Source: a beta proteobacterium KB13
Lineage (GTDB): Bacteria; Pseudomonadota; Gammaproteobacteria; Burkholderiales; Methylophilaceae
NCBI GenBank assembly: GCA_000156155.1
Contig: DS995299.1
Location: 707,827-771,826 of the forward strand
Reading direction: 5' to 3'
DNA length: 64,000 nt
The translations under genes and the position numbers were made by a program. This document shows positions 57,079-64,000 of the stretch, one piece after another; positions within the stretch are counted from its first letter, which is position 1, and each line of letters starts with the position of its first letter. The notes beneath the pieces were generated by a model that saw nothing but the letters and a program-made list of their open reading frames with translations, had not been told where the DNA came from and did not search any database.

Positions 57079-58271
57079 GCTTTATTTTCTTTCAAATAAT
57101 CCTTTAGCATCAATGTTAAATTTGATACTAAAAATTCTGACTCATCATCATTGATAACTAAAGGAGGAACAATTCTTATAACATTTCCAGATGTCACGCT
57201 GATCAGTAAATTATATTTTAAAGCAAGCGTCATCAGTTCTAGGCAATCATAACCAAGCTCAATGCCAATCATTAAGCCCTGGTGCCTGACGTCAATTACA
57301 AAATCTAAAGATTTTGTTTGCTCTCTTACAGCATGAGCAATTTTTGAGCCTTGGATTGTTGCATTTAAATAAAGATTTTCTTGCTCTAAAACATCGAGAG
57401 TTAAATTCCCTGCACGACATGCTAAGGGATTTCCACCAAATGTTGAGCCATGCTGTCCTGGTTTAATGATGCTTTCTATTTTTTCATTCACTAAAGTGGC
57501 GCCAATTGGAACCCCTGAACCAAGGCCTTTTGCACTAGTTAGAACATCAGGCTTAATATCTGAATACTGAAAAGCATACAAACGTCCAGTTCGACCCACG
57601 CCGGTCTGAACTTCATCCAACATAAGAAGCCATTCATTTTGATCGCATATTTTTCTCAAATCGTTCAGATAAGATGAAAGATTTTTTGGGAGCCTTATCC
57701 CTCCCTCGCCCTGAATAGGCTCAACTAAGATAGCAACAACATTTTTATTTTGATCTGCAATTTTTTTTATAGAATCTAAATCATCAAAAGGGACTCGGAT
57801 AAACCCTTTTAAAAGTGGCTCAAAGCCAGCTTGAACTTTTCTGCTTCCAGTGGCGGATAAGGTTGCCATGGTTCTGCCATGGAAAGAATTCTCCATCACA
57901 ATAATTTGTGGATCTGAAACCTTTTTTGAATTGGCAAATAGTCTTGCAAACTTGATAGCAGCTTCATTCGCCTCACAACCAGAATTGGAGAAAAATACTG
58001 CGCTCATACCAGTCATGGAGGCCAGTCTTTGCGCTAGTTTTTCTTGTTCACCTATATTGACATAATTAGATAAGTGAATGAATTGATCGAGTTGGTCTTT
58101 TAGTCCTGATGTGAAATGCGGATGAGCATGACCTAGCGTATTAACAGCAACGCCTGCTAAGGCATCAAGGTATTTATTTCCTTCTTTATCAAACAGCCAG
58201 ACACCCTCACCTTTTTCAAAAGAAATAGGAAGTCTTCCGTAAGTTTTTAAAATTGAATATTTTGATTCCAT
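57075..58271 (-). CDS. argD: Acetylornithine aminotransferase
   Basis: PLP aminotransferase of arginine synthesis; relatives also act in lysine synthesis. The 398 residues include FFSNSGCEANEAAIKFAR, FHGRTMATLSATG, DEVQTGVGRTGRLYAFQ and the PLP lysine in LTSAKGLGSGVPIGA. The ATG lies only 7 bases after the T run of a strong terminator and has no clear ribosome-binding site. Homology supports this start. It heads the long minus-strand gene run that reaches purF. Confidence 0.96.
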   Translation of the reverse strand: MESKYSILKTYGRLPISFEKGEGVWLFDKEGNKYLDALAGVAVNTLGHAHPHFTSGLKDQLDQFIHLSNYVNIGEQEKLAQRLASMTGMSAVFFSNSGCEANEAAIKFARLFANSKKVSDPQIIVMENSFHGRTMATLSATGSRKVQAGFEPLLKGFIRVPFDDLDSIKKIADQNKNVVAILVEPIQGEGGIRLPKNLSSYLNDLRKICDQNEWLLMLDEVQTGVGRTGRLYAFQYSDIKPDVLTSAKGLGSGVPIGATLVNEKIESIIKPGQHGSTFGGNPLACRAGNLTLDVLEQENLYLNATIQGSKIAHAVREQTKSLDFVIDVRHQGLMIGIELGYDCLELMTLALKYNLLISVTSGNVIRIVPPLVINDDESEFLVSNLTLMLKDYLKENKA

Positions 58272-58278
58272 CTAGAAT

Positions 58279-58302
58279 AAAAAACGGCGGCTAACGCCGC
58301 CG
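58279..58302 (-). terminator. GC-rich terminator between the PuuD-like gene and argD
   Basis: CGGCGGC pairs with GCCGCCG around TAAC (58285-58302), followed on the minus strand by six T (58279-58284). A shorter T run on the other side makes it partly bidirectional. It should stop transcripts of the PuuD-like gene just before the argD start codon. Confidence 0.9.
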
Positions 58303-58328
58303 GTTTTTACAAAGTTGTTAAAGGTAGA

Positions 58329-58826
58329 TTATAAACCAATTAAGCCTTTGTGTGATAGTCCGTTTGTCATTAAGAATAACATCGGAATAGATAACATAGT
58401 GTTAGTTCGAGATGCTAAAAAAGCAATTCTTCTGGCAGCAGTTTTTTCCGCATCACTCGCTGGTTTTAAACCAAGAATTTTTTGTTGATTTGGCCAGATA
58501 AGAACCCAAACATTGAATAACATAATAGTACCCAACCATGATCCTAATCCAATAGCCTCATAACCTCCACTCAATGTGAAAGCAGGAACAAAGTTACCGC
58601 CTAAGAGTGCGGCACCTGCAATCCACGTGGCTAATGCAGCCCAACGAAACCAAAGAAGCGCTAAAGGGGCAACATGTTTAGTAATACCAGCCGCCGTTCC
58701 ATCAGCATTAGCATTTTTCAAAGCTGGGACTTGAACAAAGTTGAAATAATAAAGTAGGCCTATCCAGGCAACCCCCACAATAACATGCAGAAATCTTACA
58801 ATCGCGGTGAAATAATCATACTCCAT
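58329..58826 (-). CDS. PuuD-like four-helix membrane protein (urate-oxidase N-terminal domain family)
   Basis: A 165-residue inner-membrane protein with about four helices (roughly 8-30, 53-77, 90-112, 135-157). It matches the membrane domain found in bacterial urate hydroxylase PuuD, starting with FLHVIVGVAWIGLLYYFNFVQVP-type residues; H14, H51 and H159 are possible heme ligands. The C-terminal cytochrome c domain of true PuuD is absent and no purine-degradation genes are nearby, so urate oxidation is doubtful. It follows a 30-residue membrane peptide by 29 bases and shares its promoter. A short quinol- or heme-linked redox role is possible. Confidence 0.75.
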   Translation of the reverse strand: MEYDYFTAIVRFLHVIVGVAWIGLLYYFNFVQVPALKNANADGTAAGITKHVAPLALLWFRWAALATWIAGAALLGGNFVPAFTLSGGYEAIGLGSWLGTIMLFNVWVLIWPNQQKILGLKPASDAEKTAARRIAFLASRTNTMLSIPMLFLMTNGLSHKGLIGL

Positions 58827-58855
58827 AATAATCTCCTAATATTTAGTAATGTAAA

Positions 58856-58948
58856 TTAAAAAAAGTTTTTCAAGAGATATACAAATACAAAAGTAAGTAT
58901 AACGCCTGCGACAATGGTTCCGAGAATTGAATCTAATGGATTTTTCAT
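58856..58948 (-). CDS. Small single-helix membrane peptide (30 residues), previously uncalled
   Basis: An open frame of 30 codons plus stop with a textbook ribosome-binding site (GGAGG, 9 bases before the ATG) and a strong upstream -35 box. The peptide begins MKNPLDSILGTIVAG, continues as one hydrophobic helix (about residues 8-26) and ends KNFF, so the positive end would face the cytoplasm or the end of the helix. It lies 29 bases ahead of the PuuD-like membrane protein on the same strand. Its size and setting resemble small helper subunits of membrane oxidases (CydX-like) by analogy only. I do not recognise the family. Confidence 0.7.
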   Translation of the reverse strand: MKNPLDSILGTIVAGVILTFVFVYLLKNFF

Positions 58949-58975
58949 AAAAATTTTCCTCCAAATTTTAAGAAT

Positions 58976-59003
58976 AGACTATATTATTTACCAACATTGT
59001 CAA
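58976..59003 (-). promoter_or_regulatory. Promoter of the small peptide / PuuD-like unit
   Basis: A perfect -35 box TTGACA (58998-59003, minus strand) is followed by two possible -10 boxes: TAGTCT at 16 bases (58976-58981) or TATAGT at 14 bases (58978-58983). With the GGAGG site just downstream this suggests strong expression. Confidence 0.5.
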
Positions 59004-59028
59004 GATTGAAAAGATTTCATTACTTACT

Positions 59029-59895
59029 GTGAAAAAATTACCTTCAAAATATAGAAGTTTTCGATGGATGTTATTAGCGACGTTTTCATTCAGTGTAATG
59101 GGTTTATGCGTGAAATTAAACTCCTCTTCATTTAATGAATATGAATTAGTTTTTTATCGTTCGTTTGTGAGTCTAATAATCATTATTGTATTGATGAAAA
59201 AAAATGACATTACAATTAAAACGAAATACGCGTGGTTTCATTTCTTAAGATCGTTTATTGGGTTCATTAGCCTTTTGTTATTTTTTTACGCCATTACAAA
59301 ACTCCCTCTTAGCACATCAATGACACTCAATTACACATCCCCAATTTTTTTAGGACTTTTGATTCCATTTTTAATGAAACAAAAATTTAACAGCTCTAAA
59401 CTATTTCTCCTATTAATTGGTTTTTTAGGAATTGTATTTATTCTTAAACCTGTTCTTAATCAAAACTGGTTCGCTGGTTTAATGGGTGTTCTATCAGGAT
59501 TCGGTGCAGCAATTGCTTATATTATGGTGGCCAAATTAGGTCAACTAAAAGAACCAGATTTAAGAACAGTTTATTTTTTCACCCTGATATCATCGATCTT
59601 ATCTTTCGGTTTGATGTTAAAAGATGATATCAGTCCGATCTCTTTTGACATCAATTTAATTTACCTATTGCTCCTAGGGGTTAGTGCGACTATTGCCCAA
59701 ATAGCTATTACTAGGGCCTATCGTGAAGGTAAAACATTAAATAATGCCGCTTACTCTTATATGACGGTTATCTTTTCAGTGGTATGGGGAGTATGGATAT
59801 TTCAGGAAAATCTCGATTGGCTTACTTTGATGGGAATCTTACTGATCTTTTTAGCTGGTATATTTATCAACCAAACAAAGTTAAGGCTCAAGTAA
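59029..59895 (+). CDS. EamA-family (DMT) transporter
   Basis: Ten-helix inner-membrane protein of the drug/metabolite transporter group, usually an exporter of metabolites. The 288 residues contain two EamA repeats; the first has FYRSFVSLIIIIVL and LNYTSPIFLGLLIPF, and the second has GFGAAIAYIMVAKLG and YSYMTVIFSVVWGVWIFQE. The start is a GTG. Its upstream region is shared with the divergent small-peptide promoter. The 3' end overlaps the converging response-regulator gene by 15 bases. Substrate unknown. Confidence 0.85.
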   Translation: MKKLPSKYRSFRWMLLATFSFSVMGLCVKLNSSSFNEYELVFYRSFVSLIIIIVLMKKNDITIKTKYAWFHFLRSFIGFISLLLFFYAITKLPLSTSMTLNYTSPIFLGLLIPFLMKQKFNSSKLFLLLIGFLGIVFILKPVLNQNWFAGLMGVLSGFGAAIAYIMVAKLGQLKEPDLRTVYFFTLISSILSFGLMLKDDISPISFDINLIYLLLLGVSATIAQIAITRAYREGKTLNNAAYSYMTVIFSVVWGVWIFQENLDWLTLMGILLIFLAGIFINQTKLRLK

Positions 59896-60519
59896 TCCGC
59901 ACCGAATTGCAATAAGAGCTATTTCTGCTGAGTTGTTCGCATTTAATTTTTGTTTGATATTGTAGAGATGAGTTCCGACAGTACGCGGACTTAAACACAT
60001 AGTATCCGCAATCTCATTAGTACTTTTACCTTTAGCCAGCGATATGAACACTTCAAACTCACGGTCCGATAACACCTCAGTGGGATCATTTTCTCCAGAT
60101 AATTGGGTAATCGCTAACTGTTGAGCTACGGAAGATTCGATGTATTTTTTCCCACCTCCTACAGTTCTGATTGCATTAATCAACTCTTCTGCAGCACTCC
60201 TTTTTGTCAAATAACCGATTGCACCTGCACTTAAAACTCTTTTTGGATGGACGGAATCTTCATGAGCTGATAGCACCAGTATTTTTGCATTTTTGTCTTT
60301 TGCAATTATTCTCTCAATTGCTTCAAGGCCACCAATACCTGGCATAGTGATGTCCATCACTATTACGTCAGGTTTAATTTCTTGGAATTTCTTAATGCCC
60401 TCTTCACCTGTTTCAGCTTCAGCAATTACCTGCATATCTTTTTCACTATCGATAAGCATTTTAAAACCCATCCTAACTACAGAATGATCGTCGACTAAAA
60501 GCACATTTAAATTTGACAT
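59881..60519 (-). CDS. Two-component response regulator, NarL/FixJ family
   Basis: DNA-binding regulator. The 212 residues have a receiver domain (about 1-120) with acidic pocket VDDHS, phosphorylation site D56 (VIVMDITMPG) and a later conserved Lys, and a LuxR-type helix-turn-helix (about 145-205; LSDREFEVFISLAKGKSTNEIA). It lies 7 bases after the sensor kinase gene and should be its partner. Target genes are unknown; the divergent acs gene is a candidate. Confidence 0.93.
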   Translation of the reverse strand: MSNLNVLLVDDHSVVRMGFKMLIDSEKDMQVIAEAETGEEGIKKFQEIKPDVIVMDITMPGIGGLEAIERIIAKDKNAKILVLSAHEDSVHPKRVLSAGAIGYLTKRSAAEELINAIRTVGGGKKYIESSVAQQLAITQLSGENDPTEVLSDREFEVFISLAKGKSTNEIADTMCLSPRTVGTHLYNIKQKLNANNSAEIALIAIRCGLLEP

Positions 60520-60526
60520 CGAATTC

Positions 60527-62230
60527 CTATTTTCTTTTTATTGGGATTAAACCAGTGATTATGGTTCCTTCTTCGTTTGATTGTAACTCAAATTTTCCAT
60601 TTAAGCCTTGAATTCTTTCTCTCATGCCAACAATTCCAAATTGCTTTGAGGATTTCAACATTTTTGTATCAAACCCCTTACCATTATCTTTAAAAGAAAT
60701 CTTTAAATACCTTTTGTCGACTATCAGACCAATATGAACTTCAGAAGCATCTGCATGTTTTAAGCAATTATTCATGCCCTCTTGAATGATTCTGTAAATA
60801 TTGATACTGATCTCCTCAGATAAATTCTCAACTTTGTTATGTTTAAAACTTACTTTCATTGCAGGGTATTGTTTTTGCCAAACTCCAACCAAATCATTGA
60901 TTGTTTCAACCAATCCAAGGTTGTCTAATGAACCAGGTCTTAATTTACGAATGATATTATGCATGCCGTCATATATTTGATTTGCTGCTGATGTTACAGA
61001 CTCGGCGCTTGTTGCTATCAAATCATTTCCTTTGGCTTGATTTTTAATATTTTGCGTGAAAATTTTTATGGCAGAAACATACTGACCGAGTTCGTCATGA
61101 AGTTCTCGGGCCAGACTTCTTCTTTCGTCCTCAATTTTTTCCTGAATAATCCCAGTCAATTTTCTGTTCTGGTCTAAAGCTTTCTTTGATCTTTCTGCTT
61201 TTAATTTTTCAGATATGTCTCTCATACTAACAATATCGCCAATCACTTCTTTTTTATCGGGATCATATAAAGGAGAAATTGAAATAGAGACGTCTATAAT
61301 TTTCTTTGATTTAGTAACACGTCTTGTATCGAGGTTTTGAATCTTTTTATTCTTGTGTGTGTAGGATAAATTAGACTTAAGTTCGCCCAATTTATTTTTT
61401 GGAACAATTAATTTAACTGACCTACCCAGTACTTCCTTTTTTTTGTAACCAAACATGTTCTCAGCAGAATGATTCCAAAAATTAATTTTTTGATCTGCAT
61501 CCAAGATCATTATGGCATCGGCTGTTTGTTGAGATATAAGCGCTAATGTTTTATTTTCATTTAAAAATTTTTCCAAAGACTGGCCCATCTTGTTGAAGTT
61601 TGTGGCGATTTTTTGAAAATCTGGAACATCAAATTTTGGCAACCTTGTTTTTAAATTGCCTTGGCCAAAATCCTCTATCCCCTTTAACAATGGATTGATT
61701 GAGGATAGCCATCTTCCCAACAACATGTAAATAAATATGTTCATTAACAGAAACACAATCAATGAAATATACATAAAACTTCTTGTGTGATACCAAGCCT
61801 CCCTAATTGCACCTTCAGGGGCTGATTCCACAATCAACCTTCCGTATCTAATAATTTTTGCATTTAATTCTTGTGGTGGAGTCATGTAATTTTTAAACCA
61901 TAAGGGAGGAGTAATTTCTTGACGGTAGGTCGACTCAGGTGATTGATAAAGCAAATGGTTATTTAAATCATAGAGCGAGATGATGTTGCTGCGAACATGC
62001 CCCAATTCAACAAGAAATGGTTGAATCACCTGATGCGTATATCCCCACTCTGGATTTTGTACAGAGCTAGTGATAAATGTATCTAATAATTGCAAAGTCA
62101 CTCTATGAGATGATTCCACGCCCTCCTCAATCGCTTTTTTTGAGGATTTCATGAGCGTGATTGATAATCCAATTAAAAAAAGGATCATTATTAATGCAAT
62201 CAATAGATTTAATCTTACTCTTAAGCCCAT
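60527..62230 (-). CDS. Membrane sensor histidine kinase (NarX/UhpB-type, with HAMP and PAS)
   Basis: The 567 residues show two membrane helices (about 7-28 and 152-172) around a ~120-residue periplasmic sensor, a HAMP domain (about 173-225), a PAS domain (about 228-340; HSAENMFGYKKKEVLG), the HisKA_3 dimerisation helix with phosphorylatable H378 (ARELHDELGQ), and a HATPase domain with N box NNCLKHA and G box DNGKGFD (515-521). It pairs with the response regulator 7 bases downstream. The signal is unknown. Kinases of this class control methanol and C1 genes in some methylotrophs, but that link is only a possibility here. Confidence 0.93.
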   Translation of the reverse strand: MGLRVRLNLLIALIMILFLIGLSITLMKSSKKAIEEGVESSHRVTLQLLDTFITSSVQNPEWGYTHQVIQPFLVELGHVRSNIISLYDLNNHLLYQSPESTYRQEITPPLWFKNYMTPPQELNAKIIRYGRLIVESAPEGAIREAWYHTRSFMYISLIVFLLMNIFIYMLLGRWLSSINPLLKGIEDFGQGNLKTRLPKFDVPDFQKIATNFNKMGQSLEKFLNENKTLALISQQTADAIMILDADQKINFWNHSAENMFGYKKKEVLGRSVKLIVPKNKLGELKSNLSYTHKNKKIQNLDTRRVTKSKKIIDVSISISPLYDPDKKEVIGDIVSMRDISEKLKAERSKKALDQNRKLTGIIQEKIEDERRSLARELHDELGQYVSAIKIFTQNIKNQAKGNDLIATSAESVTSAANQIYDGMHNIIRKLRPGSLDNLGLVETINDLVGVWQKQYPAMKVSFKHNKVENLSEEISINIYRIIQEGMNNCLKHADASEVHIGLIVDKRYLKISFKDNGKGFDTKMLKSSKQFGIVGMRERIQGLNGKFELQSNEEGTIITGLIPIKRK

Positions 62231-62299
62231 AGAAATAAAATTTGGGAAATCAAAAAAACACTTGTATTATAGTTCATAACAATGACTGTAATTTAATTT

Positions 62300-62305
62300 T
62301 ATAAT
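62300..62305 (+). promoter_or_regulatory. Candidate -10 box for acs
   Basis: A perfect TATAAT lies 47 bases ahead of the acs ATG in the 122-base region between the divergent kinase and acs genes. No good -35 box stands at the right distance, so an activator may be needed. Confidence 0.35.
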
Positions 62306-62352
62306 TCACATCAACACACTTAATCTAACGAAATTCAAAAAGGGAGGTTTGA

Positions 62353-64000
62353 ATGGCGATTGAATCAGTGATGCATGAAAATAGGGTCTTTAACCCGCCA
62401 AAAACATTAAGTGAAAATGCATATGTTAAAAATCTAGAAGAATATCAACAACTTTGCGATGCGGCGGAAGCTGACTATGAGGGTTATTGGGGTAATCTGG
62501 CAAAAAATCTAATTGAATGGAAAAAGCCATTTACCAAAATTCTTAACGAAGATGACGCACCATTTTATAAATGGTTTGATGATGGTGAATTGAACGTTTC
62601 TTATAATTGTATCGATCGACACCTTCCAAACAAAAAAGATAAAGTAGCAATTATCTTTGAATCAGATGATGGCCAAACAACTGAAGTTACTTACCAAGAG
62701 CTATATGAAAAAGTATGTCAGTTCGCGAACGGCTTAAAAACCCTTAACTTAAATTTAGGCGACCGTGTCATCATTTACCTCCCCATGGGTATTGAAGCTG
62801 TTGTGGCCATGCAGGCTTGTGCACGAATTGGTTTAACACACTCTGTTGTTTTTGGTGGATTCTCTGCAAAAAGTATTCAAGAGAGAGTTATAGATGCTGG
62901 AGCAAAACTTATCATCACAGCCGACTATCAAAATAGAGGGGGTAAAGAGCTCCCACTAAAAACCGCTGTTGATGATGCCATTCTTCTAGGTGGTTGTGAT
63001 TCGGTTGAAAAAGTTATTGTTTTAAATCGAACTGGTAAAGAAGCAGCTCTAAAAGAAAATGAAATTGATTGGCATGAGTTATGTAAGAATCAAAAAGAAG
63101 AATGTGAGCCAGTGTGGGTAAATGCAGAGCATCCGCTCTTTCTTTTGTACACCTCAGGGTCAACAGGAAAGCCCAAGGGAGTTCAACATTCATCAGGGGG
63201 ATATCTGCTTCATGCGATCAATACAACCAAATGGACTTTTGATTTAAAAGATGACGACATCTTTTGGTGTACCGCGGACGTGGGTTGGATTACCGGTCAC
63301 ACTTATGTGGCGTATGGTCCACTAGCTCTGGGTGGAACACAAATTATCTTTGAAGGAGTACCGACCTTCCCCAATGCAGGTCGTTTTTGGGAGATCGTCC
63401 AAAAGTACAAAGCAACTATCTTTTATACAGCGCCAACTGCTATAAGAGCATTGATAAAAGCCTCTGAAAGTGATGAGGCAGTTCATCCAAAATCATTTAA
63501 CTTAAGTTCATTAAGAATTTTGGGGACAGTTGGGGAGCCTATTAACCCTGAAGCTTGGATGTGGTACTACGAAAATGTAGGTAGTTCAAAATGTCCAATT
63601 GCTGATACCTTTTGGCAAACTGAAACTGGCGGACATGTCATCACACCCCTTCCTGGTAGCACTCCCCTAGTTCCAGGCTCATGCACACTGCCTTTTCCAG
63701 GAATAGCAATTGATGTAGTAGACGAGACTGGTCAAAACCTTGAATGGGGACAAGGTGGACTGTTGGTGATCAAGAAACCATGGCCCTCCATGATTCGAAC
63801 AATATGGGGTGACCCAGAACGATTTAAAAATAGTTATTTCCCCAATGAATTAGGTGGAAAATTATATTTGGCTGGTGATGGCGCGGTAAGGGATGCTGAA
63901 TCAGGCTACTTTACTATCATGGGCAGGATTGATGATGTGCTAAATGTCTCTGGGCATAGATTAGGCACAATGGAAATAGAATCTGCACTAGTTGCCAATG
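62353..64000 (+). CDS. acs: Acetyl-CoA synthetase, N-terminal ~549 residues (cut by window edge)
   Basis: AMP-forming ligase that makes acetyl-CoA from acetate, ATP and CoA. The frame is open to the right edge, covering about five sixths of the usual ~650 residues. It shows the adenylate-forming core [30 protein letters not shown], the [10 protein letters not shown] motif and [16 protein letters not shown] near the edge; the C-terminal catalytic/acetylated lysine region lies beyond. The start [16 protein letters not shown] has a strong GGGAGG ribosome-binding site. It is divergent from the two-component pair. Confidence 0.96.
   Translation, partial: MAIESVMHENRVFNPPKTLSENAYVKNLEEYQQLCDAAEADYEGYWGNLAKNLIEWKKPFTKILNEDDAPFYKWFDDGELNVSYNCIDRHLPNKKDKVAIIFESDDGQTTEVTYQELYEKVCQFANGLKTLNLNLGDRVIIYLPMGIEAVVAMQACARIGLTHSVVFGGFSAKSIQERVIDAGAKLIITADYQNRGGKELPLKTAVDDAILLGGCDSVEKVIVLNRTGKEAALKENEIDWHELCKNQKEECEPVWVNAEHPLFLLYTSGSTGKPKGVQHSSGGYLLHAINTTKWTFDLKDDDIFWCTADVGWITGHTYVAYGPLALGGTQIIFEGVPTFPNAGRFWEIVQKYKATIFYTAPTAIRALIKASESDEAVHPKSFNLSSLRILGTVGEPINPEAWMWYYENVGSSKCPIADTFWQTETGGHVITPLPGSTPLVPGSCTLPFPGIAIDVVDETGQNLEWGQGGLLVIKKPWPSMIRTIWGDPERFKNSYFPNELGGKLYLAGDGAVRDAESGYFTIMGRIDDVLNVSGHRLGTMEIESALVAN

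Noticed and set aside
58329-58826. Naming the gene puuD / urate hydroxylase
   Set aside because: Only the membrane domain is present, the cytochrome c part is missing and no purine-catabolism genes are nearby, so the enzymatic name would go beyond the evidence.
1-64000. Mobile elements, prophage, CRISPR array, rRNA operon or restriction/defence system
   Set aside because: No transposase, integrase, phage structural gene, regular repeat array, rRNA sequence or defence-gene motif was recognised anywhere in the window.

Overview
The window looks like a stretch of chromosome from a small, AT-rich, free-living betaproteobacterium. My best guess is an aquatic or marine methylotroph of the order Methylophilales (OM43-like). 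This rests on PQQ biosynthesis genes, a formate-tetrahydrofolate ligase, a malate:quinone oxidoreductase, the conserved beta/gamma order leuCDB-asd-fimV-truA-trpFBA-accD-folC-dedD-cvpA-purF-metZ, and very tight packing with many ATGA start/stop overlaps. The taxon is an inference; no rRNA is present. I saw no phage, insertion sequence, CRISPR array or origin. No stretch longer than 300 bases lacks a gene; the longest gaps are about 80-120 bases. Two genes are cut by the edges: radA on the left and acs on the right. Layout, left to right. 1-4.4 kb (minus): ribosomal/replication operon rpsF-priB-rpsR-rplI, a terminator, then dnaB-alr-radA. 4.5-8.9 kb: uvrB, a secreted trypsin-like protease with TPRs, an aspartate aminotransferase and tRNA-Asn. 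9-11.7 kb: cation/proton antiporter and mqo. 11.7-16 kb (minus): galU-hpt-rnr-rlmB. 16-21.2 kb (minus): cysB-fhs-yigZ-rmuC-moaD-moaE. 21.3-27.6 kb (plus): an assimilatory sulfate reduction operon (TauE-type transporter, cysI, DUF934, cysH of the APS-reductase type, cysD, cysN, ferredoxin), divergent from cysB. 27.6-31.9 kb (minus): pqqB-C-D-E and an MFS transporter, with no pqqA beside them. 32-38.9 kb (minus): gyrA-serC-pheA-hisC-DAHP synthase. 38.9-40.2 kb: metZ behind a SAM-II/SAM-V-like riboswitch. 40.2-58.3 kb (minus): about 18 kb of nearly gapless genes, argD-argF-argG-yajQ-leuC-leuD-leuB-asd-fimV-(EcfT-like)-truA-trpF-trpB-trpA-accD-folC-dedD-cvpA-purF. 58.3-59 kb: a PuuD-like four-helix membrane protein preceded by a previously uncalled 30-residue membrane peptide. 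59-64 kb: EamA transporter, a NarL-type response regulator with its PAS histidine kinase, and divergent acs. How the genes work together: most of the window is housekeeping anabolism (Arg, Leu, Trp, Phe, Ser, Met, Cys, purines, fatty acids, C1-folate) as expected for a streamlined autonomous organism. The pqq genes make the cofactor for periplasmic alcohol (methanol) dehydrogenases. fhs feeds formate into the folate pool. The cys operon turns sulfate into sulfide, which metZ can join to O-succinylhomoserine. The items most worth a second look are the 30-residue peptide with the PuuD-like protein, the metZ riboswitch with its unusual ribosome-binding-site geometry, the orphan EcfT-like protein, the pqq-linked MFS transporter together with the missing pqqA, and the leaderless-looking mqo promoter.
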